This document shows, piece after piece, positions 1 to 7,950 of a DNA stretch of 22,667 bases. Where the stretch lies: NCBI GenBank assembly GCA_023399215.1, contig JAEWQJ010000051.1:1-22667 (forward strand). Direction: 5' to 3'. The notes beneath the pieces are model-generated. The model worked only from the letters and a program-made list of their open reading frames with translations, did not search any database and was not told the origin of the DNA. Source of the stretch: Methanobacteriota archaeon (GTDB lineage Archaea; Halobacteriota; Methanosarcinia; Methanosarcinales; Methanosarcinaceae). Position 1 is the first letter of the stretch; the number at the start of each line of letters is the position of its first letter. Both the position numbers and the translations under genes were made by a program.

Positions 1-1142
1 GCCTTACTCTCGAGAAGAGAAGCAGAGGATGTAGAGGGTGCAGACTCATTCGAGAGAGATTCATTCGAGGTATTTTCAGAATTATTGACACCTGAAGAAG
101 CGTTATCCTCTACAGTAACATCGGTTGCTGGATAGATAACATACCCTTCCGGAGAAGTGCTTCCCTTTCCTTCATCCGAGGTCTGGAAATACCAGGAATC
201 GGTAAAGTATTTCTTTTTATCTTTATCAAGGGTCAAAGTGATAGAATTTGAATTTGTGAGGACTATTTCATTTTCAGAAGCTTCTTTTACCTCAAAGCCC
301 TGATATTCGTCCCCGTTTTCAATGAGCATAACTTTATCCTTATCGATGAGCCAGGTATACTTAAAGACTGCAAAGGAATCAGTAGCACTCGTGAATATCT
401 TATCTACATAGGTTACAAAGTAGAGCTGGTCTTTCTTATCCCCGAAATCCGCAGTTGCAGTAAAGGTTTTATCAGCAACATTTCCACTTGTGTTTACAAT
501 TCCTGATTCAATTTCTTCCCCGTTTTTATCCAGTGAAAACCATACCTTTTCGCCATCAACGTCAACCTGGTTAACTACCAGAGAGTAATTACTCCCAAGA
601 TCCCAGGAATCTCCAGACTTTAATGTATTTTTCTCTTCAGAAGGCTGAGAAATTACAAGTTTTGCAAGCCGGGTAGAGTCGTTTCCAACGGCAATATACG
701 GTTTTCCAAACCAGGGAAGCTGATAGTAGAACATCCCACCAAGTTCCTTAGGAGTTGTACTGGCGTCAAGTTCAAGGTCGGAAACAACTCCATATTTGGA
801 GGAAAAAGGACGGGTAGTGTACACAAGTTCTCCTTCACCTATTACATGATTTCCGGGGTGGCCTTTGCCAAGTTCATTCTGGCCATCTTTTTCGACATAT
901 TGAAGGCGTTCACCCCACCAGTTTTCAGAAGCTACAAAACCTTTATGCTTGTTTACAGGATAGGCAAAGCCGCCAAAAGTGGTCGCATTCCAGCAGAATC
1001 CATCGGATAAGGTTTCGTTTGTGTCGAGGGGCAAACCAGAGATAGCTGGAGCTGGAGCTGCAAAACCCGAAGGAACGATCAACAAACAAACTGTAAGCGA
1101 AGCAAACAGCAAAAGTAAAATTTTTTTGATGTTAGATTTCAT
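1..1142 (-). CDS. S-layer family protein, N-terminal part (truncated by window edge)
   Basis: The reading frame opens at an ATG (1140-1142) and stays open to base 1, so only about 380 N-terminal residues are visible. The start MKSNIKKILLLLFASLTV and following hydrophobic stretch end near SGFA-APAPA, a clear signal peptide, so the product is exported. The mature part (DTNETLSDGFCWNATTFGGF, then GEGELVYTTRPF, then ENGDEYQGFEV) fits the Methanosarcinales S-layer duplicated domain (PF07752 type), which forms the cell's outer protein lattice. Several N-x-S/T sequons are present. After about residue 345 the chain becomes Ser/Asn/Glu-rich (TSNESLSNESAPSTSS), like a linker to a second domain or to a membrane anchor beyond the edge. 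GAGTGAT lies 8 bases before the ATG and favours this start. It may be an S-layer paralog rather than the major lattice protein. Confidence 0.85.
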   Translation of the reverse strand, partial: MKSNIKKILLLLFASLTVCLLIVPSGFAAPAPAISGLPLDTNETLSDGFCWNATTFGGFAYPVNKHKGFVASENWWGERLQYVEKDGQNELGKGHPGNHVIGEGELVYTTRPFSSKYGVVSDLELDASTTPKELGGMFYYQLPWFGKPYIAVGNDSTRLAKLVISQPSEEKNTLKSGDSWDLGSNYSLVVNQVDVDGEKVWFSLDKNGEEIESGIVNTSGNVADKTFTATADFGDKKDQLYFVTYVDKIFTSATDSFAVFKYTWLIDKDKVMLIENGDEYQGFEVKEASENEIVLTNSNSITLTLDKDKKKYFTDSWYFQTSDEGKGSTSPEGYVIYPATDVTVEDNASSGVNNSENTSNESLSNESAPSTSSASLLESK

Positions 1143-1150
1143 AAGAAATT

Positions 1151-1157
1151 ATCACTC
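1151..1157 (-). promoter_or_regulatory. Ribosome binding site of the S-layer gene
   Basis: The minus strand reads GAGTGAT, complementary to the archaeal 16S 3' end, with an 8-base spacer to the ATG at 1142. Confidence 0.5.
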
Positions 1158-1213
1158 TTTTCATTTATTATCACATAGTTAAACACAATAGGCAAGATAA
1201 TATCAGAGATAAT

Positions 1214-1227
1214 GTTATTTATAATAG
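1214..1227 (-). promoter_or_regulatory. TATA box of the S-layer gene
   Basis: The minus strand reads CTATTATAAATAAC, a good archaeal TATA element. It sits about 75 bases before the start codon, implying a leader of roughly 50 bases. Confidence 0.45.
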
Positions 1228-1455
1228 AAAAAGTAACAACAAATAAATCTAAGTAGTTAATAAATTTTACTAAATTAATTCATTTCGAAACCCTAAATTG
1301 ATGTTTCAGAGTCTCAAATGCAGCATTCACTCGGCAATGAAGCCTGTAAACTATCAATCGAGTTTCCTGTCACGGAACGTAATTCTAAAAATTTTATTTG
1401 AGCAGAAAACTGGTTTTGGGATGAACTCTTAGATTGGATTCGTATGAATATCCCT

Positions 1456-1499
1456 CAAATTTCCCACAAATATTCCACAAGTTTCCCACAAGTTTCGTC
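1456..1499. repeat. 11-bp tandem repeat, four copies
   Basis: The units caaatttccca, caaatattcca, caagtttccca and caagtttcgtc begin at 1456, 1467, 1478 and 1489, an exact 11-base period. Confidence 0.6.
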
Positions 1500-1681
1500 A
1501 GAAGATAAAAGATGAAACTCTCAAACAAAAATCTGTGCGAAATTTGTTTTGAAAACTTGATCTCTGTCTTTTTATTCATCAACTGATTTTCCTCTACTCT
1601 GGACTGATTTAATCATCATTAAAGGAAAACGGAATCCTATTTCCTTGAAGTTATATAAATAATTTTGTATTTAATGTTTTA

Positions 1682-1770
1682 TCAAGCCTATGAGAGCTGG
1701 ATATTTTGTGGGTTTAATAGTAGTTGAAAAAACTTCATAGCCCTCATAGGCTTGACAGAACCTATGAGAG
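1682..1770. repeat. 13-bp inverted repeat with a third half-site
   Basis: tcaagcctatgag (1682-1694) is the exact reverse complement of ctcataggcttga (1743-1755), separated by 48 bases. A further cctatgagag at 1761-1770 repeats 1687-1696 and can also pair locally with 1743-1750 as a hairpin. It may be a regulatory site or the footprint of a small element. Confidence 0.6.
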
Positions 1771-1833
1771 CACTGGGTCAGAAAGAGTGTAATAATGAAA
1801 ATTAGATAGTTCATCTGTAGTTCGTCTGATTAG

Positions 1834-1928
1834 ATCAGCCTCGAACCTTGAAACAGAGCAAAGCTCCAACCCTGTTAAAAAAAGGCTTGACCGAAAATCA
1901 GCCTCGAACCTTAAAACGGAGCAAAGCT
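1834..1928. repeat. Direct repeat of the pelA 3' end
   Basis: About 32 bases covering the pelA stop codon and last ten codons (1897-1928) recur at 1834-1865 with two visible mismatches, offset by 63 bases. The extra copy lies just downstream of the gene and would encode the same C-terminal residues (the tail FKVRG-stop appears as FEADL or FKVRG depending on frame). Confidence 0.65.
1877..1883 (-). terminator. Oligo-T terminator after pelA
   Basis: The minus strand has a run of seven T about 15 bases after the pelA stop codon. Archaeal termination commonly uses such runs, and no strong hairpin precedes it. Confidence 0.35.
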
Positions 1929-2950
1929 GCGACTCCTCCCAATTTATGAAGCTTTTCTCCGGGCTCAAAGGCCGTGCTGAAAACAACAACCTTCCCCTGG
2001 GCCTGTTCGACTTCCCTGAGGAGTTTATCGATATCCGCTCCTTTTTCCCGTCCTTCCCGGAGGGTTTCATCGGCAACAAGCAGGGTTTCGACAGCCCCGA
2101 AATTTAGAGCATTCTTAACATCGGCAAGGCCATAGGCAGCTTTGCCGTCCATTGAGATCTCACGGATCAGGTCTTCCATAAGGGCGGATTCGCGAGCTAT
2201 ACGGGACTCCTGCATAATGCGGTCAACTGCGCCTCTGCGCAGAACTTCCTGAAAGCCAGACATTCCTATCATAGAGGTATCTTCAATAAGGGCTTTTGAA
2301 GCCATAGCCGGTTCGATTTCCTGGAAATATTTAATGAAATCCTCTTTAGTAAATCCGGGCCCAGCAATAACTATGGACGCTTCCTCAGGAACGGCATGCC
2401 TGAGCTGTTCTACAACCTCCCTGAAAAACTCATTCCTCAAGCCAGTCTCTCGCTTTCCAGAAGACTGCCGGATATGAGAATAGATCTCTATCCCATAGTG
2501 ATGCACAAAGCCAATATCGGCATCGCCTTCTTCTATTGCCACCATAACAACTTTCGGACGCTTCGAGGCTTCTTCAGCATCCTTGATCCGCTGAAGCTGG
2601 TCATTCTTCCAGTGTTCCTTGACAATAGAAAGATTGGTTCCGATCTCGATATTGAGAGTATGATAGGAGCCCGCATCCATCCCATGTTCTATCATCCCAT
2701 GTAACCGCAGACGATTCGCAAACTTGTGAAACTCGAGATCGTCAATCCTTATTCCGAGCCTGACCTTTACCTTCTCAACCTTTTCAGGGCGGATTTTGTC
2801 ACTTGCCGAATCGGCTTTCCTTTTGGTAACCGAAAAAACTAGGTCTCCTTTTTCGATTATATATTTGAGGTGCCAGAGGTCATCAAGGGTTTCAGCGGTT
2901 ACTGAAATTTCACCTTCCCTTCCCTTAAGAGAGCGATTTGTAACTCTCAT
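1898..2950 (-). CDS. pelA: Pelota homolog (ribosome rescue factor aPelota)
   Basis: The 350-residue product matches archaeal Pelota along its length. It has an N-terminal Sm-like domain beginning MRVTNRSLKGREGEISVTAE with GDLVFSVTKRK, a central domain with HHYGIEIYSHIRQSSGKRET and VIAGPGFTKEDF, and a C-terminal eRF1-like domain with AAYGLADVKNALNFGAVETL. Pelota enters the A site of stalled ribosomes and, with aEF1A and ABCE1, splits them. It lacks the GGQ of the release factors, as expected for the family. The ATG overlaps the stop of the upstream RqcH/NEMF gene by four bases (ATGA), and GGAGGG lies 8 bases before it, so the two are translated from one message. Length is normal for the family. 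The 3' end is partly duplicated downstream. Confidence 0.95.
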   Translation of the reverse strand: MRVTNRSLKGREGEISVTAETLDDLWHLKYIIEKGDLVFSVTKRKADSASDKIRPEKVEKVKVRLGIRIDDLEFHKFANRLRLHGMIEHGMDAGSYHTLNIEIGTNLSIVKEHWKNDQLQRIKDAEEASKRPKVVMVAIEEGDADIGFVHHYGIEIYSHIRQSSGKRETGLRNEFFREVVEQLRHAVPEEASIVIAGPGFTKEDFIKYFQEIEPAMASKALIEDTSMIGMSGFQEVLRRGAVDRIMQESRIARESALMEDLIREISMDGKAAYGLADVKNALNFGAVETLLVADETLREGREKGADIDKLLREVEQAQGKVVVFSTAFEPGEKLHKLGGVAALLRFKVRG

Positions 2951-5286
2951 GCCTTTTTCCCTCCATGCACTTCAATCTCCTCTTCCGTTCTTTCCCCGGT
3001 TTTCATTTCTGTGGCTTCGTTGGCGAGTTTTTCTTTGAATTCTTCTTCAGTTCCCTTTCCGAAGTTTTTTCCGAATTCCTTTTCAATTTCTTCTTCGTTA
3101 TCTTCAGGTTCGTTCTCGACTTCCGGATCCTCATGTTCCTCGCTTTCGCCCTCGATCCGTTCTCCCTTCCTTTTCGGCTTCTGGCTCTTTAAGTCCGATT
3201 CTCCGGGTGGGACCATCATGGCTATCTGGTCAGGAGAGGCAATCTGTTTTACGAAGCGAGGATCATTGAGTTCGTCGGCATAAATCCTGTAGATCTTTTT
3301 AGAGATGTCATTCTGGTTAAAAGCCCCAGGGACAATTTCGAGGATATAATCCCCATGTTTCCGGACAGCAGAAACAGGCCCGCCTATAACTCTCGTCTCG
3401 CCTTTGAGTTCAAGCCCAACTGCAATGCCGAGAGGAATATCCTTAAAGTAATTACGTTCCCCGCGGATGATAAAAGCTCCTTTTTTCACATATTCTCCTG
3501 ACTCTGGAGTTTTGCTGACCTGCTCGGCTTTAACCCAGTAGCAGTCCCCACTGAAATGCCCTGCTTTCCAGAGGCTGGAATAAGAAACAGCAAACTGTGC
3601 CGCTTCCTGCAAAGTAGATTCGGGAACCTCTTCTCCGCCGGTCTTGATAACTGTTAGAGGAGCTCCCGGAGTCTGGGTATGGAAGACAAGGTCTCTCTTT
3701 TCCAGGTATTTCTTAAAAATATCTTCGTTGGTGTCTGCATCTCTGCCTCCTACAACAAAGAAGCCGTCCGAAGACACAAACCACCTGAACCTGTCATACC
3801 AGTGTTTTTTCCTGGACGCATGAAGCTTTCTTCCTGCCTTTGCAGCCTTTGCCACGGATTTTTTCTCCATAGCCTTCCTGGTATCTTCGATAGCTTTGAG
3901 AGCTCCGTCTTTTTTCTTGCTAAATTTCTTGACCTTTTCATAGTATTCCTGAGCGTTCTGTGGCACTGTCTTGCGGATGTCAATGTTAATACTCTTCCCC
4001 TCAAGGTTCACAGTCACAGTCCCTGTCCTCGGGTCAATATTTGTGATCGTTTGCGCAGCAGGCACGGTCTTTTTAGCTTGCTTCAGAATTGAGCGGATTT
4101 CGTCCCAGGAATACCCCTTTGACCTTGCACCATTGAGCACGGAAAGAAGCTCTTCGATACCCTGGTAGTTTGCATAAACTGTCTCAGCAAGGGTATTATT
4201 TTTCTCGATTTCTTTTTCGAACTTTGTAAGGCTCCCTTCCTGTTGAAGAAGCCGCCGTTCATAAACATCAAGGGTTTTCTCCTTTTTCTGAGCTGCTTTT
4301 ACCTCTTCGATTTGTTCAAGTGCCTTTTTCCCAAAAAATTCATCAAGTGCCGTGTTAAAAGAATCAAAATATTCTTTTTCAAATCCGGAATAGCGAGTAA
4401 GATCAAAAGGAAGTACATCGAAAGTTTCCAGCTTTCCATTGATTTCCTTTTTCACATGCTGAGGCCTGAGCTTAGGAACCTCGCCTTCAACCCCGACTTC
4501 TGGTTTAAGTTCGGTTTCTGGTTTAAGTTCAGTCTCAGTTTCGGCTTCTGCGGTGCCTTTATCTCCGGTTTCCACCCTCAAAAGCGGAGAAAAGAGATCG
4601 TGCATTGCATTACAGATCCTGAAGGCATCTTCTTCAGTTGCTTCCTTTGAAGGCTTCGATTTGTCAATTCCTGCCCTGGAACAGACTTCTTCTGCCAGAA
4701 CTCCTCCCAGATTGAACCTTGTGGCAACCGTCCTGACGATATCAGACGTAGACCGGATAAACTCCTTCATAAGGTCAGAATCCTTTACCTTGAGAGGACT
4801 TATCTGTGCCTCAGGCAGTTCATAAATTTCTCCACTCCTAAGCCGCCTATCCTTCATTGTTACAGGATTCATAGGCAGAATAATCCTGTTTTCCGAATCG
4901 ACAATAAGTATGTTCCCAGGGGCGAAAAGCTCCACAATAAGATTACTGTGGACTCCAGCTCTCTCAATTCCAATTTTCACGATCCTGTCAAAGTCGTGCT
5001 GCTCAACAGATACAATCCTGCCTCCCATCAGGTATTTTCTAAGCAGCATTGGAAAAGCCTGGGGAAGCGTTGGGCTTGCCCTGAGGTATTTGCTTAGATG
5101 AATGCGCTTCCCGGCCTCAATAACCAGGTTGTCCCTGCCCTGGTGAAAAACGTAAAGATTGATGCGAATCTCCTCGTTCGTGGGCTGATATATCTTCCCG
5201 ATCTTCGCATCAATAATGGATTTAGGACCTGCTGACAGCTCGGCAACAACTGCAGCAACGTCGGCACTTGACATATCCTGCTTCAT
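2947..5286 (-). CDS. rqcH: RqcH/NEMF (NFACT) family ribosome quality-control protein
   Basis: This is the archaeal relative of Rqc2/NEMF and bacterial RqcH, which bind peptidyl-tRNA-obstructed large subunits and can recruit tRNA to extend the stalled chain. The start MKQDMSSADVAAVVAEL is the usual family N terminus. An open frame continues 49 residues upstream to 5433, but that part looks non-conserved and overlaps the probable promoter. In the 779-residue form the NFACT-N domain carries the conserved Asp-Arg pair in DFDRIVKI (D100-R101), linked in RqcH/Rqc2 to tail synthesis. A central coiled-coil region follows, then the NFACT-R domain (KHWYDRFRWFVSSDGFFVVG and KKGAFIIRGERNY). A Glu/Pro repeat insertion (ETELKPETELKPE) and a long Glu/Lys-rich C-terminal tail make it longer than many homologs. 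It overlaps pelA by four bases, tying rescue and quality control together. Confidence 0.9.
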   Translation of the reverse strand: MKQDMSSADVAAVVAELSAGPKSIIDAKIGKIYQPTNEEIRINLYVFHQGRDNLVIEAGKRIHLSKYLRASPTLPQAFPMLLRKYLMGGRIVSVEQHDFDRIVKIGIERAGVHSNLIVELFAPGNILIVDSENRIILPMNPVTMKDRRLRSGEIYELPEAQISPLKVKDSDLMKEFIRSTSDIVRTVATRFNLGGVLAEEVCSRAGIDKSKPSKEATEEDAFRICNAMHDLFSPLLRVETGDKGTAEAETETELKPETELKPEVGVEGEVPKLRPQHVKKEINGKLETFDVLPFDLTRYSGFEKEYFDSFNTALDEFFGKKALEQIEEVKAAQKKEKTLDVYERRLLQQEGSLTKFEKEIEKNNTLAETVYANYQGIEELLSVLNGARSKGYSWDEIRSILKQAKKTVPAAQTITNIDPRTGTVTVNLEGKSINIDIRKTVPQNAQEYYEKVKKFSKKKDGALKAIEDTRKAMEKKSVAKAAKAGRKLHASRKKHWYDRFRWFVSSDGFFVVGGRDADTNEDIFKKYLEKRDLVFHTQTPGAPLTVIKTGGEEVPESTLQEAAQFAVSYSSLWKAGHFSGDCYWVKAEQVSKTPESGEYVKKGAFIIRGERNYFKDIPLGIAVGLELKGETRVIGGPVSAVRKHGDYILEIVPGAFNQNDISKKIYRIYADELNDPRFVKQIASPDQIAMMVPPGESDLKSQKPKRKGERIEGESEEHEDPEVENEPEDNEEEIEKEFGKNFGKGTEEEFKEKLANEATEMKTGERTEEEIEVHGGKKA
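4495..4533 (-). repeat. Short in-frame tandem repeat in the RqcH/NEMF gene
   Basis: The plus strand repeats ctggtttaagttcggtttctggtttaagttc-like units, coding twice for ETELKPE in an acidic insert between the NFACT-N region and the coiled coil. It looks like slippage-driven length variation in a disordered linker. Confidence 0.5.
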
Positions 5287-5463
5287 AAAGTGGATATAAT
5301 AGAGGCTTTTGGTATAAGCATTACTGAAGGATTTAGTGAAATTAGATATAAAATGAAGTGGCTCAACACCCAGGCTCGGCGGCTTCGCACGCTTCGAGCC
5401 TTCGGGCTTCGCTGAAGAATTATCCGCTCCCAAAGCGTTGAAAAGTAGTAAAGTAGGAAGTGG
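5287..5463 (-). promoter_or_regulatory. Probable promoter region of the RqcH/NEMF-pelA operon
   Basis: The minus strand contains TTTATATCTAAT about 65 bases and CTATTATATC about 10 bases before the chosen ATG. The first is the better TATA candidate. No strong Shine-Dalgarno sequence precedes the ATG. Confidence 0.3.
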
Positions 5464-7245
5464 TTATAATTCCCTCAGAAGACGGAAACCAATGGCCTCA
5501 GCACGGTATTCGACGTCGAACCCAGCACGGATCGCTGACCTACAGAACCCAGCATCGCTGCCCCAGCCACCGCCCCGTAGAATACGGTTGAAGCTACTTC
5601 CATCTTCCCAGGCACTACCATCAGAAGGAGCCTCTTCATAATTATCATGCCACCTGTCCTGAACCCATTCCCAAACATTACCATGTATATCATAGAGACC
5701 CCATGAGTTTGGATTTTTCTGACCAACAGGATGAGTTTCACTGTTTGATTTTTTATTATACCAAGCATATTCATTAAGTTTTGACTCATAATCCCCGAAG
5801 GAATATCTCGTTGTTGTCTTAGCACGGCACGCATATTCCCATTCAGCTTCTGATGGTAAACGATATTTGTCAGCGCCTTCTTTCTCATTCAGTTTTTGAA
5901 CAAATTCTTGAACATCTTTCCAAGAAACGCTTTCTACAGGTCGATCTTCATCCTTGAAGCCTGAAGGATTGGTCCCCATAACTTTTTTCCACTGTTTTTG
6001 AGTGACCAGATATTTACCCATATAGAAAGGATTATTAATTGTCACTTCATGGACAGGACCTTCGTCATCATACCTACCTTCTTCGCCAGAAGGAGACCCC
6101 ATCATAAATTCTCCGGCCGGAATAAGCACAAATTCCATACCTGTAGAAGAGCTGGTGAAGGTTTTTGGGATTTCGTGTTTTTCGATATTCTTTGGAATTC
6201 TTGTATTTTCAATATTTAGAACCTTAGTTTTTCGAGGTACTATCAAGGTTTTACCAAGGGTTCCACTGTGAGGAAGTATGGTGTTTATGCTAATTCCCTT
6301 AAGACCTTGTACAGCTTCAATATAATTATCAACCGAAAATTCACCCTTTAAAAGTAATTCTAAGAAATTATATATAGTAATATCAACTTGTTCCAGAGGG
6401 GAAGGAGCATAGTAATAATTCCTAAGAACCGTCAGAGATTCACCAAGTATACGAGGAGGAAGTTGGATACTGAACTCTTTAAGAAGCTTGCTACTTTTTG
6501 ATTGATATTCATTATCTTTAATTTTTTTACGATTCTTTGCGATTAGAATTTTCCCCTCTATCTGAGTTTTCATAACCGGAGATTGAGAACTTCGTTTTAT
6601 TGTTCTACTGTGGGCGTATTCATACAAATCATTCACATATATGAGACCATCTTCATCCTCATCTGCACCACCAGTTTTCAAACCTTCCAGCAAATAGTGA
6701 GTAAAAATGCCGTGTTTGAGTTCTGGATCTTCCTTCGCTTTCGGTGATCCAATCAAACCTGTAGATGTAAGAATTATCGTACCCGGACCCGAGGAATAAT
6801 CAGAAAACGCTTCTTCTAAATCGTCTCCTTTTATTCCGGCAGCACCACTATAGCAGCAATCAAGAACGATAATAACTGATTTAAGTGATGGATATTTCAT
6901 GCACCTGTTGATATAATCAAAATTTAACGATGTTGCCAGAGGATAATCTTCTCTAGCGTCCTTGAACAACAAACGCAGTCCATTGTCCAGATGTTTTTTT
7001 CCATGACCAGAGAAATAAATGAAAACAAGATCGTCACGGTTTGCATTTTTCAGTATTTTTTCAATTTTGATCCTTGCGTCTACAAAGGCGTCATCTATTG
7101 ATTCTTCAACTTCATCAAACTTACAAATATCTTTATTCAGCAGAACCTCCTTCATTGCGAGAGCATCAGCTACTGCAAACCTCAATTCTTTATCGGAATT
7201 TGGATAATTGTTTCCAATAACAAGCCCGATTCTTTTGCCAGTCAT
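5464..7245 (-). CDS. Caspase-like protease fused to a formylglycine-generating-enzyme-like (FGE-sulfatase) domain
   Basis: From the ATG at 7245 (MTGKRIGLVIGNNYPNS) the product has 593 residues. A TTG start at 7260 is possible but adds only five residues. Residues 1-240 are a caspase/metacaspase fold (Peptidase C14): FIYFSGHGKK carries the catalytic His (H81) and VLDCCYSGAAG the catalytic Cys (C131). Residues 240-365 are a mainly helical linker I do not recognise. Residues 365-593 are an FGE-sulfatase domain (C-type-lectin-like fold): FVLIPAGEFMMGSP, YRLPSEAEWEYACR, GLYDIHGNVWEWVQD and IGFRLLREL. The position of the first FGE cysteine is Ser (GWGSDAGFC, C568 kept), so oxygenase activity is doubtful and ligand or partner binding is more likely. 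It follows the EACC1-like gene after 16 bases. Such caspase fusions occur in prokaryotic conflict systems. No membrane segment is seen. Confidence 0.88.
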   Translation of the reverse strand: MTGKRIGLVIGNNYPNSDKELRFAVADALAMKEVLLNKDICKFDEVEESIDDAFVDARIKIEKILKNANRDDLVFIYFSGHGKKHLDNGLRLLFKDAREDYPLATSLNFDYINRCMKYPSLKSVIIVLDCCYSGAAGIKGDDLEEAFSDYSSGPGTIILTSTGLIGSPKAKEDPELKHGIFTHYLLEGLKTGGADEDEDGLIYVNDLYEYAHSRTIKRSSQSPVMKTQIEGKILIAKNRKKIKDNEYQSKSSKLLKEFSIQLPPRILGESLTVLRNYYYAPSPLEQVDITIYNFLELLLKGEFSVDNYIEAVQGLKGISINTILPHSGTLGKTLIVPRKTKVLNIENTRIPKNIEKHEIPKTFTSSSTGMEFVLIPAGEFMMGSPSGEEGRYDDEGPVHEVTINNPFYMGKYLVTQKQWKKVMGTNPSGFKDEDRPVESVSWKDVQEFVQKLNEKEGADKYRLPSEAEWEYACRAKTTTRYSFGDYESKLNEYAWYNKKSNSETHPVGQKNPNSWGLYDIHGNVWEWVQDRWHDNYEEAPSDGSAWEDGSSFNRILRGGGWGSDAGFCRSAIRAGFDVEYRAEAIGFRLLREL

Positions 7246-7261
7246 GACACTAACGCACAAT

Positions 7262-7576
7262 TTATTTATTAGAGTTCATGAAACAACTCAGGCCTTCAAA
7301 GACCGATAGCTGCGGGTTTTCTTCAAAAAATTGGGATAATTTTTTAAGAGGCAACTTTGAAATCTTAACCGTACTTCCGTCAGGACATTTTAGTTCGATC
7401 TCGGCAGTTGGCCTGTACTCTAGCCAGGTTTTCATTGCTTCAAGAATTATCTCTGCAAAAACCTTACCAGTTATGCCGAAAACTGCAAGTGTGCTGAAAA
7501 TGGTTGTCAGATCAGCTTTATCTCCTTCAGAACAATCGGATTTTAAAGGTTCTATCCAGCCATCAGGTATATTCAT
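7262..7576 (-). CDS. Small EACC1-like component next to the caspase-FGE gene
   Basis: The first ATG (7576) gives 104 residues. The segment LTTIFSTLAVFGITGKVFAE followed by TWLEYRPTAEIELKCPDGST and VKISKLPLKKL resembles effector-associated constant component 1 (EACC1): a helical stretch, then two strands with a charged hairpin. EACC1 proteins pair with caspase, trypsin and STAND effectors in conflict systems; the assignment here rests on memory of the family pattern, not on a search. The frame remains open upstream to about 7702 and reads SNFSIVLTSEDVEAFSEYWQ, which looks like the missing N-terminal strand and helix of the same domain. No ATG, GTG or TTG exists there. Either a non-canonical start (ATA at 7690 with GGTGG four bases before) is used or the start was lost by mutation. 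It probably shares a message with the caspase gene. Confidence 0.5.
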   Translation of the reverse strand: MNIPDGWIEPLKSDCSEGDKADLTTIFSTLAVFGITGKVFAEIILEAMKTWLEYRPTAEIELKCPDGSTVKISKLPLKKLSQFFEENPQLSVFEGLSCFMNSNK

Positions 7577-7942
7577 GCAAATTGAACTATATAGCTGACA
7601 GCACTGCTTCTGCCAATATTCAGAAAAAGCTTCAACGTCTTCAGACGTGAGTACAATAGAGAAATTAGACGTATCAAGAACTTGCTGTATTCTACCACCA
7701 GCTATTCAACAATCTAAAACTTATATTTCTTTTAAGGAATATATGATTTAAGATTTTTGATCAGTAAGAAATACAAGCTTGAAAAAAGTGAAATTTCTTT
7801 GAAAATTTTTTAGATAATTTGAAGTTTAAGTACTAATTGTAAAAAAAGAAAGTCATAGTTGCCTTGGAAAAGAGAGTTATAGTTGCCTTAAAGAAAGTCA
7901 TAGTTGCCTTGGAAAAGAAAGTTATAGTTGCCTTAAAGAAAG
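7577..7942. other. Leader of the EACC1-like gene plus AT-rich repeat region
   Basis: Bases 7577-7702 extend the EACC1-like frame without a normal start codon. Bases 7720-7728 hold a TATA-like AAATATAAG on the minus strand, which would start transcription near 7695-7700. The rest is AT-rich and ends in the tandem array at 7851-7945. No other gene is visible. Confidence 0.5.
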
Positions 7943-7950
7943 TTATAACT
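7851..7950. repeat. Tandem repeat (21/24-bp alternating, 45-bp higher order) at the 3' end of the second FGE gene
   Basis: Units agtcatagttgcctt or agttatagttgcctt start at 7851, 7875, 7896 and 7920, with spacings 24, 21, 24, and a fifth diverged unit (agttataactccctc) starts at 7941. The fifth unit contains the stop codon and last codons of the FGE gene, so the array looks like repeated copying of the gene's own end. Confidence 0.75.

Larger units (their letters stand above)
1143..1897. other. Gene-free AT-rich region with short repeats
   Basis: I see no credible gene in these 755 bases. They hold the S-layer promoter, a four-copy 11-bp repeat (1456-1499), a 13-bp inverted repeat (1682-1694 with 1743-1755), and a duplicated copy of the pelA 3' end (1834-1866). 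The short open frames here have no family resemblance. Confidence 0.6.

Noticed and set aside
3679..4092. 137-codon plus-strand frame inside the RqcH/NEMF gene
   Set aside because: It is the opposite strand of a conserved gene and has no family resemblance.
5287..5433. 49-residue N-terminal extension of the RqcH/NEMF protein
   Set aside because: The family starts at MKQDMSSAD. The extension has no resemblance to homologs as recalled and overlaps TATA-like promoter sequence.
7643..7702. Pyrrolysine (TAG) read-through in the extended EACC1-like frame
   Set aside because: The frame's upstream limit is TGA, not TAG, and no in-frame TAG occurs in the extension.
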